From NCBI RefSeq assembly GCF_005519465.1, contig NZ_CP027858.1, positions 2,418,001-2,482,000 of the forward strand: 64,000 bases of DNA. The letters run 5' to 3'. This document shows, piece after piece, positions 31,689-40,826 of the stretch (position 1 is the stretch's first letter; the number at the start of each line of letters is the position of its first letter). The notes beneath the pieces are model-generated. The model ran no database searches. It was not told the origin of the DNA and saw only the letters and a list, made by a program, of their open reading frames with translations. A program made the translations under genes and the position numbers. The stretch is from Streptomyces clavuligerus (GTDB lineage: Bacteria; Actinomycetota; Actinomycetes; Streptomycetales; Streptomycetaceae).

Positions 31689-34643
31689 TCAGCCGGTCGT
31701 CCGATAGGTGTCGGCGGCGGCCCGGTACGCCTCCGTCACCTCGTCGCGCCGCTCATCGGGGCCGATCACCTGGACGACGTGGTAGCGGCCGTCGAGCACC
31801 AGCACCAGATTGCGGACGAAGATCTGCCGGTCGGTCGCGTCCTGCCAGGAGAACTGGCCCTCGGCCATGACACGGCGGCCCACCTGAATCCGGCGCAGCC
31901 CGCTCGCCTCCGCCCAGGAGGACTCCCGGTAGGGCTGGAGTTCGCGCTGGGTGTCCCGCTGGTACACCAGCGGATCGCCGCCGCCCTCCTGGGCGCTGTC
32001 CCGGCCGGGGACGACGATCAGGGTGAAGTCGCCGTTGCTGTAGCGGATCTGACCGCTGTCGTTGATGGGGCGGCGCTGCCAGGAGGAGTCCACGGCGACC
32101 CGGAACCCCTCGGGGTCCTCCCGCAGGGCGAACCCGGCGGGGAGGTCCCCGGCCGGCGCGGCGGTCTGCTGCTCGGAGCCGGAGGTGCGGGACGGAGCGG
32201 CGGACGGCCGCGTCTCCCGGGACGGCGGGGGGTCGTTCTCCGGCTCGCCGGCGGGCGCGGCGGCGGTGCGGTCCGCGCCGGTGGGACGGGTGTCGCCCGC
32301 GCCCCGGGGCTCGGGCACGCTCTCCTGACCGGCCTTCGGCAGGACGAGGACGGCGTACGCGACGGCCCCCGCCATCAGGGTGAGGACGAGCAGCAGCAGG
32401 GTGCGGCCGAGGGCCCGGGGCGCACGCTCCTTGGCCTTCTTGTGGCGGTGGCGGCCGTGGACCACTTCGGCGGAGCCGGAACGCCGCTTGCGCACCAGCT
32501 CGCCCCGGCGGCGCACGACGGGGAGCCGGCTGCCCCCTTCGGCGGCGGGCGGCGGCACGGGGACGACGGCCGCCCCGGCCTCCGGCTCGGGTGCCGAGCG
32601 CACCAGCGACCGCAGCCAGCCGCTCAGCTCCTCGACGTCGGGGCGTTCGGCGGGGTCCTGGCGGAGCAGGGACTCGACCACGGGGCGGAGCGGTCCGCAC
32701 TCCTCGGCGAAGGCGGGGGGCTCGGAGCGGACCAGCTCCACCAGTTCGGCCCCGTTCTCCTCCGGGTAGGGGGCGTGGCCCTGGACGGAGCGGTAGAGCA
32801 GCGCGCCCAGGGCCCACAGGTCGGTTGCGGGGCCGACGGGGGTGTCGAGCCGCCCGTGCTCAGGGGCGGGACCGGCCTGTTCGGGGGCCCAGCGCTCGGT
32901 GACGGCGCCGACGACGGCGATCCGGGCCTGCCGGGCGCGCTCGGCGGCCAGCGGGGTCGCGGGGCCCCGGTACGGGGATGCCGCCACCCCGCCCGTGTCC
33001 TCCGTGTACTCGGTGCCCTCCGTGCCCTCGGAGGCATCGCCGGGCAGGGACCCGGAGGCGTCCCGCGAACGGTCGCCGCCGGGGAGCGGGGCGTTCGCGG
33101 ACGGCCCGCGCCGGACGCCGTAGGGGTCGCTGTCACGGTTCGGGTGGGGGTCGCTGCCCCAGGCGGGGACCGGGGGCGGTGGTCCGTCCGCAGGCCCGAA
33201 ACCGGCGGGCAGCGGCAGGGGGCCGCCGCCGGGGGCGGCAGGCGGGCGGAAGCCGGTCCCCTCCGGCCCGGCGGGCCGCTGTCCGGGGAACGGCGGACGG
33301 GAGTCCTCCGGGCCGGGGGACGGGGCGTCCCACCAGCTCCCGGCCAGCCGCGCGGAACCGGAGCCGCCGAAGCCGCCCCACCCCTGCGCGGGAACGCCCG
33401 TGGCGTCCGTGTCGTCGTCGAAGACGACACCGCCGAGCGTGCCGCCCGCACCGACGGCACCGACGCCCCTGATATCGCCGGTGTCACCGGCGCCGCCGAC
33501 CGTGCCGTCCCGGCCGTCCGCCCGGGGCGCGGGGGGCGGTGTGGGCTCGCCGGGCCGCCGCGCCCACCAGTCGGGGTCCCCGCCGGTCTGCACGGGACCG
33601 CCGGTACGTTCCTCCGCACCGGCGCGGGCCCCGGCACGGGCACCGGCGCGGTACGCGGCTATCGCCCCCGACCGGGCCGCCCGAGTGTCCGGCGCCCCGG
33701 GGCCGCTCCCCCGGTCCCCGTAGGGGCGCACCGGCGTGCGGCCACCCCCGGCACGAGCGGTGCCACCGGTCTCGTCGGTGCCGTCGGTCTCGTCGTCAGA
33801 ACTGCCGCCGTCGCCGGAAGCCTCCGCGTACTCGGCGTACTCCGCGTGCCCGTCGTACGCGTCGTATGCCTCGTATCCGGCTTCGCCGTACACGGAGTCC
33901 TCGCCGTACACGGAGTCCTCGGGGTACGCGGGACCTTCGGCGTACTCGGCGTATCCCTCGTCGTCATCGTCCCCGCCCAACCCGGGTGCGTACGGCTGCC
34001 CGCCGTCCCCGTCGTCGTGGAACAGCTCCCCGTCCAGCCCCTCGGGGGTCTCCAGCGGTACGGGCGCGTAGCCGCACAGGGCCTCCTCGGCCGCGCCCTC
34101 GGCCAGCCCGGTGAGCACGGTCCGGCCGTCCTCGCAGACCAGGACCGTACGGGCGGTGATGTTGCGATGGGTCCAGCCATGGGCGTGCACCACCCGCAGG
34201 GCGGTGAGCACATCGGCGGCCACCTCGGCGGCCCGGTAGGGGGTGAGCGGTCGCTCGGCCAGCAGGGCGGCGAGCGGGCGGGCGGCGACGCGCTCGCTGA
34301 CTATCCACAGCGAACCGGCCTCCGCGAAGACGTCGAAGACCTGGTCCAGACGGGGGTGGTCCGGGACGGCCGCCGCGGCCCGGGCGGCCTCGACGGCCCG
34401 CAGCACGGCCGGATCGGTGGGGCTGCGGACCGTCCGCCCCTGGGCCCTCGCGACGGGACCGGCGGGACCGGTTCCGTCGAGGAACTCGGCCTCGACGACC
34501 TCCGGCAGGGGCACTTGGCGGACCAGGACCTCCTGGCCGCTGTAGGTGTCGAACGCCCGGGTCTCGACCAGTTCGTACGCGTCGGCCGGGGGCGGGGGCA
34601 GACGGTAGCGGTCGGCGAGCACCCTTCCCGCGTAGTCGTGCAC
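31689..34643 (-). CDS. membrane pseudokinase with 380-residue low-complexity insertion
   Basis: A 984-residue protein related to the flanking kinases but lacking key residues. The catalytic HRD is HRN (159-161), and the place of DFG reads VLTGLAEG (176-183), so phosphotransfer is unlikely. Between this point and the rest of the C-lobe (RWAPEQA at 584-590, TDLWALGALL at 607-616) lies a disordered stretch of about 380 residues, first acidic and tyrosine-rich (YAEYAEG-like), then Pro/Gly-rich. One membrane span (about 747-768) follows an arginine/lysine block, then an outer domain of about 150 residues that resembles the outer domain of the neighbouring kinases. The start is GTG 34643, five bases after GGAGG. 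Likely a scaffold or allosteric partner of the adjacent kinases. Confidence 0.82.
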   Translation of the reverse strand: MHDYAGRVLADRYRLPPPPADAYELVETRAFDTYSGQEVLVRQVPLPEVVEAEFLDGTGPAGPVARAQGRTVRSPTDPAVLRAVEAARAAAAVPDHPRLDQVFDVFAEAGSLWIVSERVAARPLAALLAERPLTPYRAAEVAADVLTALRVVHAHGWTHRNITARTVLVCEDGRTVLTGLAEGAAEEALCGYAPVPLETPEGLDGELFHDDGDGGQPYAPGLGGDDDDEGYAEYAEGPAYPEDSVYGEDSVYGEAGYEAYDAYDGHAEYAEYAEASGDGGSSDDETDGTDETGGTARAGGGRTPVRPYGDRGSGPGAPDTRAARSGAIAAYRAGARAGARAGAEERTGGPVQTGGDPDWWARRPGEPTPPPAPRADGRDGTVGGAGDTGDIRGVGAVGAGGTLGGVVFDDDTDATGVPAQGWGGFGGSGSARLAGSWWDAPSPGPEDSRPPFPGQRPAGPEGTGFRPPAAPGGGPLPLPAGFGPADGPPPPVPAWGSDPHPNRDSDPYGVRRGPSANAPLPGGDRSRDASGSLPGDASEGTEGTEYTEDTGGVAASPYRGPATPLAAERARQARIAVVGAVTERWAPEQAGPAPEHGRLDTPVGPATDLWALGALLYRSVQGHAPYPEENGAELVELVRSEPPAFAEECGPLRPVVESLLRQDPAERPDVEELSGWLRSLVRSAPEPEAGAAVVPVPPPAAEGGSRLPVVRRRGELVRKRRSGSAEVVHGRHRHKKAKERAPRALGRTLLLLVLTLMAGAVAYAVLVLPKAGQESVPEPRGAGDTRPTGADRTAAAPAGEPENDPPPSRETRPSAAPSRTSGSEQQTAAPAGDLPAGFALREDPEGFRVAVDSSWQRRPINDSGQIRYSNGDFTLIVVPGRDSAQEGGGDPLVYQRDTQRELQPYRESSWAEASGLRRIQVGRRVMAEGQFSWQDATDRQIFVRNLVLVLDGRYHVVQVIGPDERRDEVTEAYRAAADTYRTTG

Positions 34644-34830
34644 GTCGCCTCCCCTCGCCCCGGCCGCCCGTCCACCGACCGTCCGTCCATGAACCGTCCG
34701 TCCACCGGCGGGCGCGGTACGGCCCCCGTCCGGCACCAGCAGAGCGGGAAGCCGTCCGATGCGTCAATTCCGGCCGTTCGTACGTCTGTTGCCGACAGCT
34801 CCCACCGGCTCTCACGATACGTGTATCGGT

Positions 34831-37173
34831 TCAGCCTTTGGGCTTGAACGTGGTGAACGCCGTGGTGCGGATCTTCTCGCACTCCGGCTTGTTCCAGTCG
34901 GCCGCCGGGCAACTGATCATGATCGCGTAGCCGCGCCCGCCGTCGACCTTGAAGCCCCGGTTGAGCACCCGGACGCGCTCACCGCCCTGGGTGCGCTCGA
35001 ACTCCCAGTCGGCGACCGTCGGATAGCCGTTGAACTCGACCTCCTTCACCCCGATATGACGGTATTGGCTGCTGGAGCCGCGGACGCCCGGCACGGCGGC
35101 GTTCCACGCGGCGGCGGCATCGTCGCCGGGGGTGGCGGTGAAGTCGACCTGGACCCGGGGGAAGCCGCCGTTCTCGCTGTAGACGCCGCCGGAGCCCTGC
35201 CCGGCGACCTTGGTCATACGGAAGCCCTCGGGCATCGCGAGCTGGAAACGGAACCGGTCGTTCGAGACCTGCTGGAACCCCTCGGGGACCCCGCCCGGCT
35301 TCCCGGCCTCATCCCCGGCGTCCTTCTCCGCCGCCTCCTCCTCTTCCTTCCCGTCCGTTCCGTCCTTCTCGTCCTTCTCGGTGTTCTCGGTGTTCTCGGT
35401 GTCTTTCCCGGTCCCTGTGCCGCCCTGCCCTTCGCCGGTCCCACCGGGGGTGTCGCCCGTGCCCTCGCCACCGGACGCGGCCGGGCTGCCCGGCCCGCCG
35501 TCGGGGGTGGCGTCCGAACCCGACGAGGCGGTGACCCCGGCGGAGTCGGCCGTCTCCTTCTTGCCCCCGTCGCCCGCGCCCTTGTCCTCGGGGCCGATCG
35601 TCAGATAGAGCACGGTGGCCGCGACGGCGAGCGCCACCACGACCGCGATGATCACCATCGTGCGCCGGGGCACCACATCGGTGAGCGGGGCACGCACCGG
35701 GGCGGCCCGCTGCACGGGCGGCACCGGGGGCATCGGAGCGGGCTGTCCCGGCGCGCGGGACACCGGACCGGCTCCCACGGGACCGACGGGGCGCGGCGGC
35801 GCCGGCCGCCGGGGCGGCACCGGTCGCGTCAGGGGCGCGGCGGGCGGCGGCGGGATCGGCGGCAGCGCCATCGCCCGGGTGGCGTCCACCGGCGGCTCGG
35901 GGCGCACGGGCGTGTCCGGCGCGGACAGCGCCTTGGTGAGCAGGGCACGGGCGCCCGCGTCGTCCAGACGCAGGGCCGGGTCCTTCGCGAGCAGGCCGTA
36001 GATGACCTCCTCCAGCGGGCCCGCGTTCCCCGGCGGGTCCAGGGGCTCGGTCATCACGGCGGTCAGGGTCGCGATCGCCGACCCCTTGTCGTAGGGCGGG
36101 CAGCCCTCCACGCTCGCGTACAGCAGCCCGCCGAGCGACCAGAGGTCGGCGGCGGGGCCGGGCCGGTGGCCCCGGGCCCGCTCCGGCGAGATGTACGAGG
36201 GGGCGCCGACGAGCATGCCGGTGGAGGTGATGGACGGGTCGCCCTCGACCTGGGCGATGCCGAAGTCGGTGAGCACCACCCGGCCCTCGTCGGCGATGAG
36301 CACGTTGGAGGGCTTCACATCGCGGTGCAGGATGCCCTGGCGGTGTGCCGCGCGCAGCACGTCGAGGATGGCGAGTCCGACCTCGGCGGCCCTGCGGGGC
36401 GTCAGGGTGCCGTCCTCCCGGATGACTTCGGCGAGGGACCGGCCCTCGACCAGCTCCATCACGATCCAGGGGCGGTCGTCCTCGTCGACGACGTCGAAGA
36501 CCGTCACCGCGTTGTTGTTGCGAATCCGGGCGATCGCCTTGGCCTCGCGGAGGGTGCGGGTGATGAGGCGGCGCTTCTCCTCCTCGTCGATGCTGTTGGG
36601 GAAGCGCAGTTCCTTGACGGCGACGGTCCGTCCCAGGGTCTCGTCCTCGGCCCGCCAGACGGTGCCCATGCCGCCGCGCCCGAGGACCGCGCCGAGGCGG
36701 TAGCGCCCGGCGAGCAGCCGCCCTTCGGAGACCTGGCCGCCGCCGGTGTCGCCGCCCCTGGCGCCCCGGGCCTCCCCGGTGCCGCGCGCCGGGGTCCCGG
36801 ACCCGGGTGCGCTCCGCCCGGTGGCCGCGCCGGACCCGGTGGCGGACGCCTGGCGTCCGCCGGTGGCGCCCCGCTCCCCGGACCGTGCGCCCGCGGGCTC
36901 CCTGCCGTCCGCCTGCCGGGGCAGCAGGGCTCCCGCGGCCGGGCGGCCGACGGGGTGGGGCGCCGCCGCCGTGCTGTCCGGGTCCTCCGGCTCAACCCCG
37001 GGCCGCACGCCCGCGTCTGTACCGGCGTCAGCACCGCCGGCCGCGGTCCGTCCGCCGGGCGTCCCCGGTCCCGAGTCCCCCCGGGCCCCTCCGGACGTCT
37101 CGCCGGTCCGCTCCGGCCCTGGAGCGGTGGACTTGTCCTGCTGGGGCTTTCGCGACTGCTCCGCCTCCGACAT
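34831..37173 (-). CDS. membrane Ser/Thr protein kinase with extracellular domain
   Basis: A 780-residue Hanks-type kinase. About 165 disordered Pro/Gly/Thr residues precede the kinase domain, which has LGRGGMGTVWRAED, VAVKEL, HRDVKPSN, TDFG and a SPERARG activation end, all intact. After a proline-rich linker comes one membrane span (RRTMVIIAVVVALAVAATVLYL), an acidic Glu/Asp/Lys spacer, and an outer domain (VPEGFQQVSNDRFRFQLAMPEGF) like those of the two neighbours. The start is ATG 37173 with GAGGGG upstream. It is the first of the three kinase-family genes in transcription order. Repeated Glu/Asn/Thr codons in the spacer form short DNA repeats near 35330-35400. Confidence 0.9.
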   Translation of the reverse strand: MSEAEQSRKPQQDKSTAPGPERTGETSGGARGDSGPGTPGGRTAAGGADAGTDAGVRPGVEPEDPDSTAAAPHPVGRPAAGALLPRQADGREPAGARSGERGATGGRQASATGSGAATGRSAPGSGTPARGTGEARGARGGDTGGGQVSEGRLLAGRYRLGAVLGRGGMGTVWRAEDETLGRTVAVKELRFPNSIDEEEKRRLITRTLREAKAIARIRNNNAVTVFDVVDEDDRPWIVMELVEGRSLAEVIREDGTLTPRRAAEVGLAILDVLRAAHRQGILHRDVKPSNVLIADEGRVVLTDFGIAQVEGDPSITSTGMLVGAPSYISPERARGHRPGPAADLWSLGGLLYASVEGCPPYDKGSAIATLTAVMTEPLDPPGNAGPLEEVIYGLLAKDPALRLDDAGARALLTKALSAPDTPVRPEPPVDATRAMALPPIPPPPAAPLTRPVPPRRPAPPRPVGPVGAGPVSRAPGQPAPMPPVPPVQRAAPVRAPLTDVVPRRTMVIIAVVVALAVAATVLYLTIGPEDKGAGDGGKKETADSAGVTASSGSDATPDGGPGSPAASGGEGTGDTPGGTGEGQGGTGTGKDTENTENTEKDEKDGTDGKEEEEAAEKDAGDEAGKPGGVPEGFQQVSNDRFRFQLAMPEGFRMTKVAGQGSGGVYSENGGFPRVQVDFTATPGDDAAAAWNAAVPGVRGSSSQYRHIGVKEVEFNGYPTVADWEFERTQGGERVRVLNRGFKVDGGRGYAIMISCPAADWNKPECEKIRTTAFTTFKPKG

Positions 37174-37465
37174 GCGTCCCCTCTGCGATCCCTGGATCTT
37201 CGCCCGCGCCTGCCGCTCCCGCGCGATGCGGTAACACGCCTTGGCAGAGCCATCATTGTCCCTCACTCCGGGACGGGTGTTTCTTCCGGGTCCGCGGACC
37301 ACCGGTGCGCACCGGAAGGTTGAGGGGTACACCATGCCAGGCGCACCGGGCCCGGGCCGGACCGTACCGACCCCTGGAACACGGCCCGCCGGGCCCGGCG
37401 CCCGCCCGGTCCGGACCGGGCGTGGACGCGGCCCTGACCCTGCCGGGGGCCGGTACGCGGGGGCG

Positions 37466-39172
37466 TCAGAGCGGGACGATGTCGGGCGCCCCCAACCGGG
37501 CCGCGTCCGCCGTCAGATCGTCGGGCTGGCGCTGCGACTCGCGCTCGGCCTCCACCCGCTTCTCGTAGTGGGCGACCTCCTTGTCGATCTGCTCCGGCCC
37601 CCACCCCAGCACCGGGGCCATCAACTCGGCGCACTCCCGGGCGCAGCGGGTGCCCCGGTCGAAGGTCTCGATCGAGATCCGGGTGCGCCGGGTGAGCACA
37701 TCGTCGAGATGGCGGGCGCCCTCGTGCGAAGCGGCGTAGACGACCTCGGCCCGCAGATAGTCGTCGGCGCCGGTCAGCGGCTCGCCGAGGGAGGCGTCGG
37801 CCTTGATGAGCGCGATCAGCTCGTCGATCAGTGAGCCGAACCGGTTGAGCAGATGTTCGACACGGGCCACATGGATGCCGGTGCGCTCGGCGATCCGCGC
37901 CCGGGCGTTCCACAGCGCGGCGTAGCCCTCGGCCCCGGCGAGCGGCACATTCTCGGTGACACAGGGGGCGACCCGCTGGTCGAGGCCGTGCACGGCCTCG
38001 TCGACGGCGTCCTTGGCCATCACCCGGTAGGTGGTGTACTTGCCGCCCGCGACCACCACGAGGCCCGGCACCGGGTGGGCGACGGTGTGCTCGCGGGAGA
38101 GCTTGCTCGTGGCGTCCGACTCCCCGGCGAGCAGCGGGCGCAGCCCGGCGTAGACCCCCTGGACGTCGTCCCGGGTCAGGGGGACGGCCAGGACCGAGTT
38201 GACGTGCTCCAACAGATAGTCGATGTCGGCGCTGGAGGCGGCGGGGTGCGCCTTGTCCAGGTCCCAGTCGGTGTCCGTGGTGCCGACGATCCAGTGCCGC
38301 CCCCAGGGGATGACGAACAGCACGGACTTCTCGGTGCGCAGGATCAGCCCGGTGGTGGAGTGGATGCGGTCCTTGGGCACCACCAGATGGATGCCCTTGG
38401 AGGCACGGACATGGAACTGGCCGCGCTCACCGATCAGCGCCTGGGTGTCGTCGGTCCACACCCCGGTCGCGTTCACGATCTGCTTGGCGCGGATCTCGTA
38501 CTCCCCACCGGTCTCGACGTCCTGCACCCGGGCGCCGACGACCCGCTCGCCCTCGCGGAGGAAGCCGATGACCCGGGCCCGGCTGGCGACCTGGGCGCCA
38601 TAGCTCGCGGCGGTCCTGACCAGGGTGGCCACATAGCGGGCGTCGTCCATCTGGGCGTCGTAGTACTGGAGCGCCCCGACGAGGGCCTCCCGTTTGAGGC
38701 AGGGCGCGACCCTGAGCGCCTGCCGCCGGGAGAGGTGCCGGTGGACGGGCAGCCCCCGGCCGTGGCCCGAGGAGACCGACATGGCGTCGTACAGCGCGAC
38801 ACCCGATCCCGCGTACAGCCGCTCCCAGCCCTGGTGCTGGAGGGGATAGAGGAACGGCACCGGCTTGACCAGGTGCGGCGCGAGCCGCTCCAGCAGGAGG
38901 CCGCGCTCCTTCAGGGCCTCGCGCACCAGGGCGAAGTCCAGCATCTCCAGATAGCGCAGACCGCCGTGGATGAGCTTGCTGGAGCGGCTGGAGGTGCCCG
39001 AGGCCCAGTCCCTGGCCTCGACGAGGCCGGTGGCCAGGCCCCGGGTCACCGCGTCCAGCGCGGTGCCCGCGCCGACCACTCCGGCCCCGACGACCAGCAC
39101 GTCCAGCTCGCGCTCGGCCATGGTGGTGAGCGCCCGCACCCGCTCCTTCGGCCCCAGTGTCGCTGTCTTCAC
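37466..39172 (-). CDS. glpD: FAD-dependent glycerol-3-phosphate dehydrogenase
   Basis: A 568-residue GlpD, oxidising glycerol-3-phosphate to dihydroxyacetone phosphate and passing electrons to quinones at the membrane. The FAD motif is VVGAGVVGAGTALDAVTRG, followed by SSRSSKLIHGGLRYLE, and IPWGRHWIVGTTDTDWD in the substrate domain. The C-terminal domain (after about 390) is the usual helical extension. The start is GTG 39172, nine bases after GGAGG; the longer frame upstream is not credible. It is separated from the kinase genes by about 290 bases and diverges from the sugar dehydrogenase-like gene. Confidence 0.95.
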   Translation of the reverse strand: MKTATLGPKERVRALTTMAERELDVLVVGAGVVGAGTALDAVTRGLATGLVEARDWASGTSSRSSKLIHGGLRYLEMLDFALVREALKERGLLLERLAPHLVKPVPFLYPLQHQGWERLYAGSGVALYDAMSVSSGHGRGLPVHRHLSRRQALRVAPCLKREALVGALQYYDAQMDDARYVATLVRTAASYGAQVASRARVIGFLREGERVVGARVQDVETGGEYEIRAKQIVNATGVWTDDTQALIGERGQFHVRASKGIHLVVPKDRIHSTTGLILRTEKSVLFVIPWGRHWIVGTTDTDWDLDKAHPAASSADIDYLLEHVNSVLAVPLTRDDVQGVYAGLRPLLAGESDATSKLSREHTVAHPVPGLVVVAGGKYTTYRVMAKDAVDEAVHGLDQRVAPCVTENVPLAGAEGYAALWNARARIAERTGIHVARVEHLLNRFGSLIDELIALIKADASLGEPLTGADDYLRAEVVYAASHEGARHLDDVLTRRTRISIETFDRGTRCARECAELMAPVLGWGPEQIDKEVAHYEKRVEAERESQRQPDDLTADAARLGAPDIVPL

Positions 39173-39490
39173 CGCACTTGCCTCCCGTCGCCCCCGTGTA
39201 CCCCTGCCCGGTGCCCCGCACGGCATGGCCGGCACGGCACGGACCCGGTCCGCCCGAACAGACTTCGCGACAGGGAACTCGCGATCGGGCTCACAACATC
39301 GATTCTGTCCGCAGTCAACGACTTCAGCCACCGCCTGTGGACAACACTCGGCCCGCCACGCTCCGATAATGCGGCATATCGGTCATATTTACGCCTAGTG
39401 TGACATTGCGCTGCGCCCGTTTCGCCCACAGGGCTTGCGTGAAAGCTCCCCTCCGGCTATAGGCGGCTCAGGGAAGGACGACCCCCACCC
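39173..39490. other. divergent promoter region of glpD and dehydrogenase-like gene
   Basis: 318 bases without a gene, relatively A+T-rich at 39290-39400. ATATGACCGATAT-like half-palindromic sequence lies near 39376-39390. No known operator was recognised with confidence. Confidence 0.5.
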
Positions 39491-40732
39491 ATGCCCGCAG
39501 ACCTCGTCGTCATCGGACTCGGACACCACGGCCTGCCCCTCGCCCAGGCCGCCGTGGCCGCCGGGATCTCGACCATCGGCTACGACCCCGACCCCCGGCA
39601 GCTCAGCGAACCCGCCGCCGGGCGCACCCCCGCCGACATCCGCCGGATGGTGTCCGGGGGCTTCCGCACGGTCACCGACCCGGCGGCCCTCGGCCGCGTC
39701 CGCACCGCCGCCCTCTGCGCCCCCACCCCGCTCGGCCCGGACCGGGCGCTCGACCTCGGCCCGCTCACCGAGGCCACCCGCGCGCTCGCCGCCCGGATGC
39801 GCCCGTACACCACCGTCGTGGTGGAGTCCGCCGTCCAGCCCGGGACGACCGAGGCGGTGCTGCGCCCCATCCTGGAGGAGGGCTCGGGGCTCAGGGCCGG
39901 ACGGGACTTCCATCTCGCGTACTCGCCCGGCCGGGTCGACCCGGGCCGCCGCAGCCACGACTACGCCCGCACCCCCAAGGTCATCGGCGGACTCACCCCG
40001 GCCTGCACCGAGGCGGCAGCCGCGTTCTACGGACGGCTCACCGAGAAGGTCGTCCGCGCCCGGGGCCTGCGCGAGGCCGAGACCGTCAAGGTCCTGGAGA
40101 CCAACTTCCGCCATGTGAACATCGCCCTCGTCAACGAGATGGCGGTGCTCTGCCACGACCTCGGGATCGACCTCTGGGACGTGATCCGCTGCGCCGAGAC
40201 CAAGCCGTACGGCTTCCAGTCCTTCCGCCCCGGGCCCGGCGTCGGCGGCCACACCGTCCCGCTGGACCCGGGCACCCTCCCCTACAGCGGGCGCACCCCC
40301 GGCCACCCGCTGCGGATGGTCGGCCTCGCCCAGGAGATCAACGACCGGATGCCGCAGTACGTCATCCAGCGCTGCGCCACCCTCCTGAACGAACACGGAA
40401 AGTCGGCGCGCGGCGCGCGGGTGCTGCTCCTGGGCGTCACCTACAAGCCCGATCTGCCGGATCTCGCGGGCTCCCCGGCCACCACCGTCGCCCGTCGGCT
40501 GATGGAGCTGGGCGCGGCGGTCAGCTACCACGACCCGCACGTCCCGCACTGGCGGGTGCACGAGCAGCCCGTACCCCGCGCGGACTTCGTCTACGAGACG
40601 GCGGCCGAGGCCGACCTCACCGTGCTGCTCCAGCCGCACCGCACCTATGACCTGCAAGGACTCGCCGTGAAGGCCCAGCTGCTGCTGGACACCCGGGGCG
40701 TGGTCCCCTCGGGCGCCGCCCACCGCCTCTGA
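39491..40732 (+). CDS. UDP-sugar dehydrogenase homologue lacking the catalytic cysteine
   Basis: A 413-residue member of the UDP-glucose/UDP-ManNAc dehydrogenase family. The N-terminal NAD domain has GLGHHGLPLA, the central domain RHVNIALVNE, and the C-terminal domain GVTYKPDLPDLAGSP. In active enzymes the loop reads GPGVGGHCIPVDP; here it is GPGVGGHTVPLDP with T255 in place of the cysteine, and SPGRVDPG replaces the usual SPERxxPG, losing the glutamate. A normal four-electron oxidation is therefore unlikely; it might bind nucleotide sugars, act as a two-electron oxidoreductase or have a new role. The start is ATG 39491. It ends before a strong shared terminator with guaB3. Confidence 0.82.
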   Translation: MPADLVVIGLGHHGLPLAQAAVAAGISTIGYDPDPRQLSEPAAGRTPADIRRMVSGGFRTVTDPAALGRVRTAALCAPTPLGPDRALDLGPLTEATRALAARMRPYTTVVVESAVQPGTTEAVLRPILEEGSGLRAGRDFHLAYSPGRVDPGRRSHDYARTPKVIGGLTPACTEAAAAFYGRLTEKVVRARGLREAETVKVLETNFRHVNIALVNEMAVLCHDLGIDLWDVIRCAETKPYGFQSFRPGPGVGGHTVPLDPGTLPYSGRTPGHPLRMVGLAQEINDRMPQYVIQRCATLLNEHGKSARGARVLLLGVTYKPDLPDLAGSPATTVARRLMELGAAVSYHDPHVPHWRVHEQPVPRADFVYETAAEADLTVLLQPHRTYDLQGLAVKAQLLLDTRGVVPSGAAHRL

Positions 40733-40762
40733 GCCACTGCCCCGAGGGCCCCGGGAACGGCG

Positions 40763-40806
40763 CGAGGGGCCCGGTCACCGTCGGACGACGGTGACCGGGC
40801 CCCTCG
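40763..40806. terminator. 20-bp bidirectional terminator
   Basis: The 20 bases at 40763-40782 pair perfectly with 40787-40806 around a GGAC loop, between the convergent dehydrogenase-like gene and guaB3. Confidence 0.85.
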
Positions 40807-40826
40807 ACGGGTACGGCGGCGGAGGC

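Noticed and set aside
31779..34847. 1022-codon plus-strand open frame
   Set aside because: Antisense to the pseudokinase gene; no recognisable motif.
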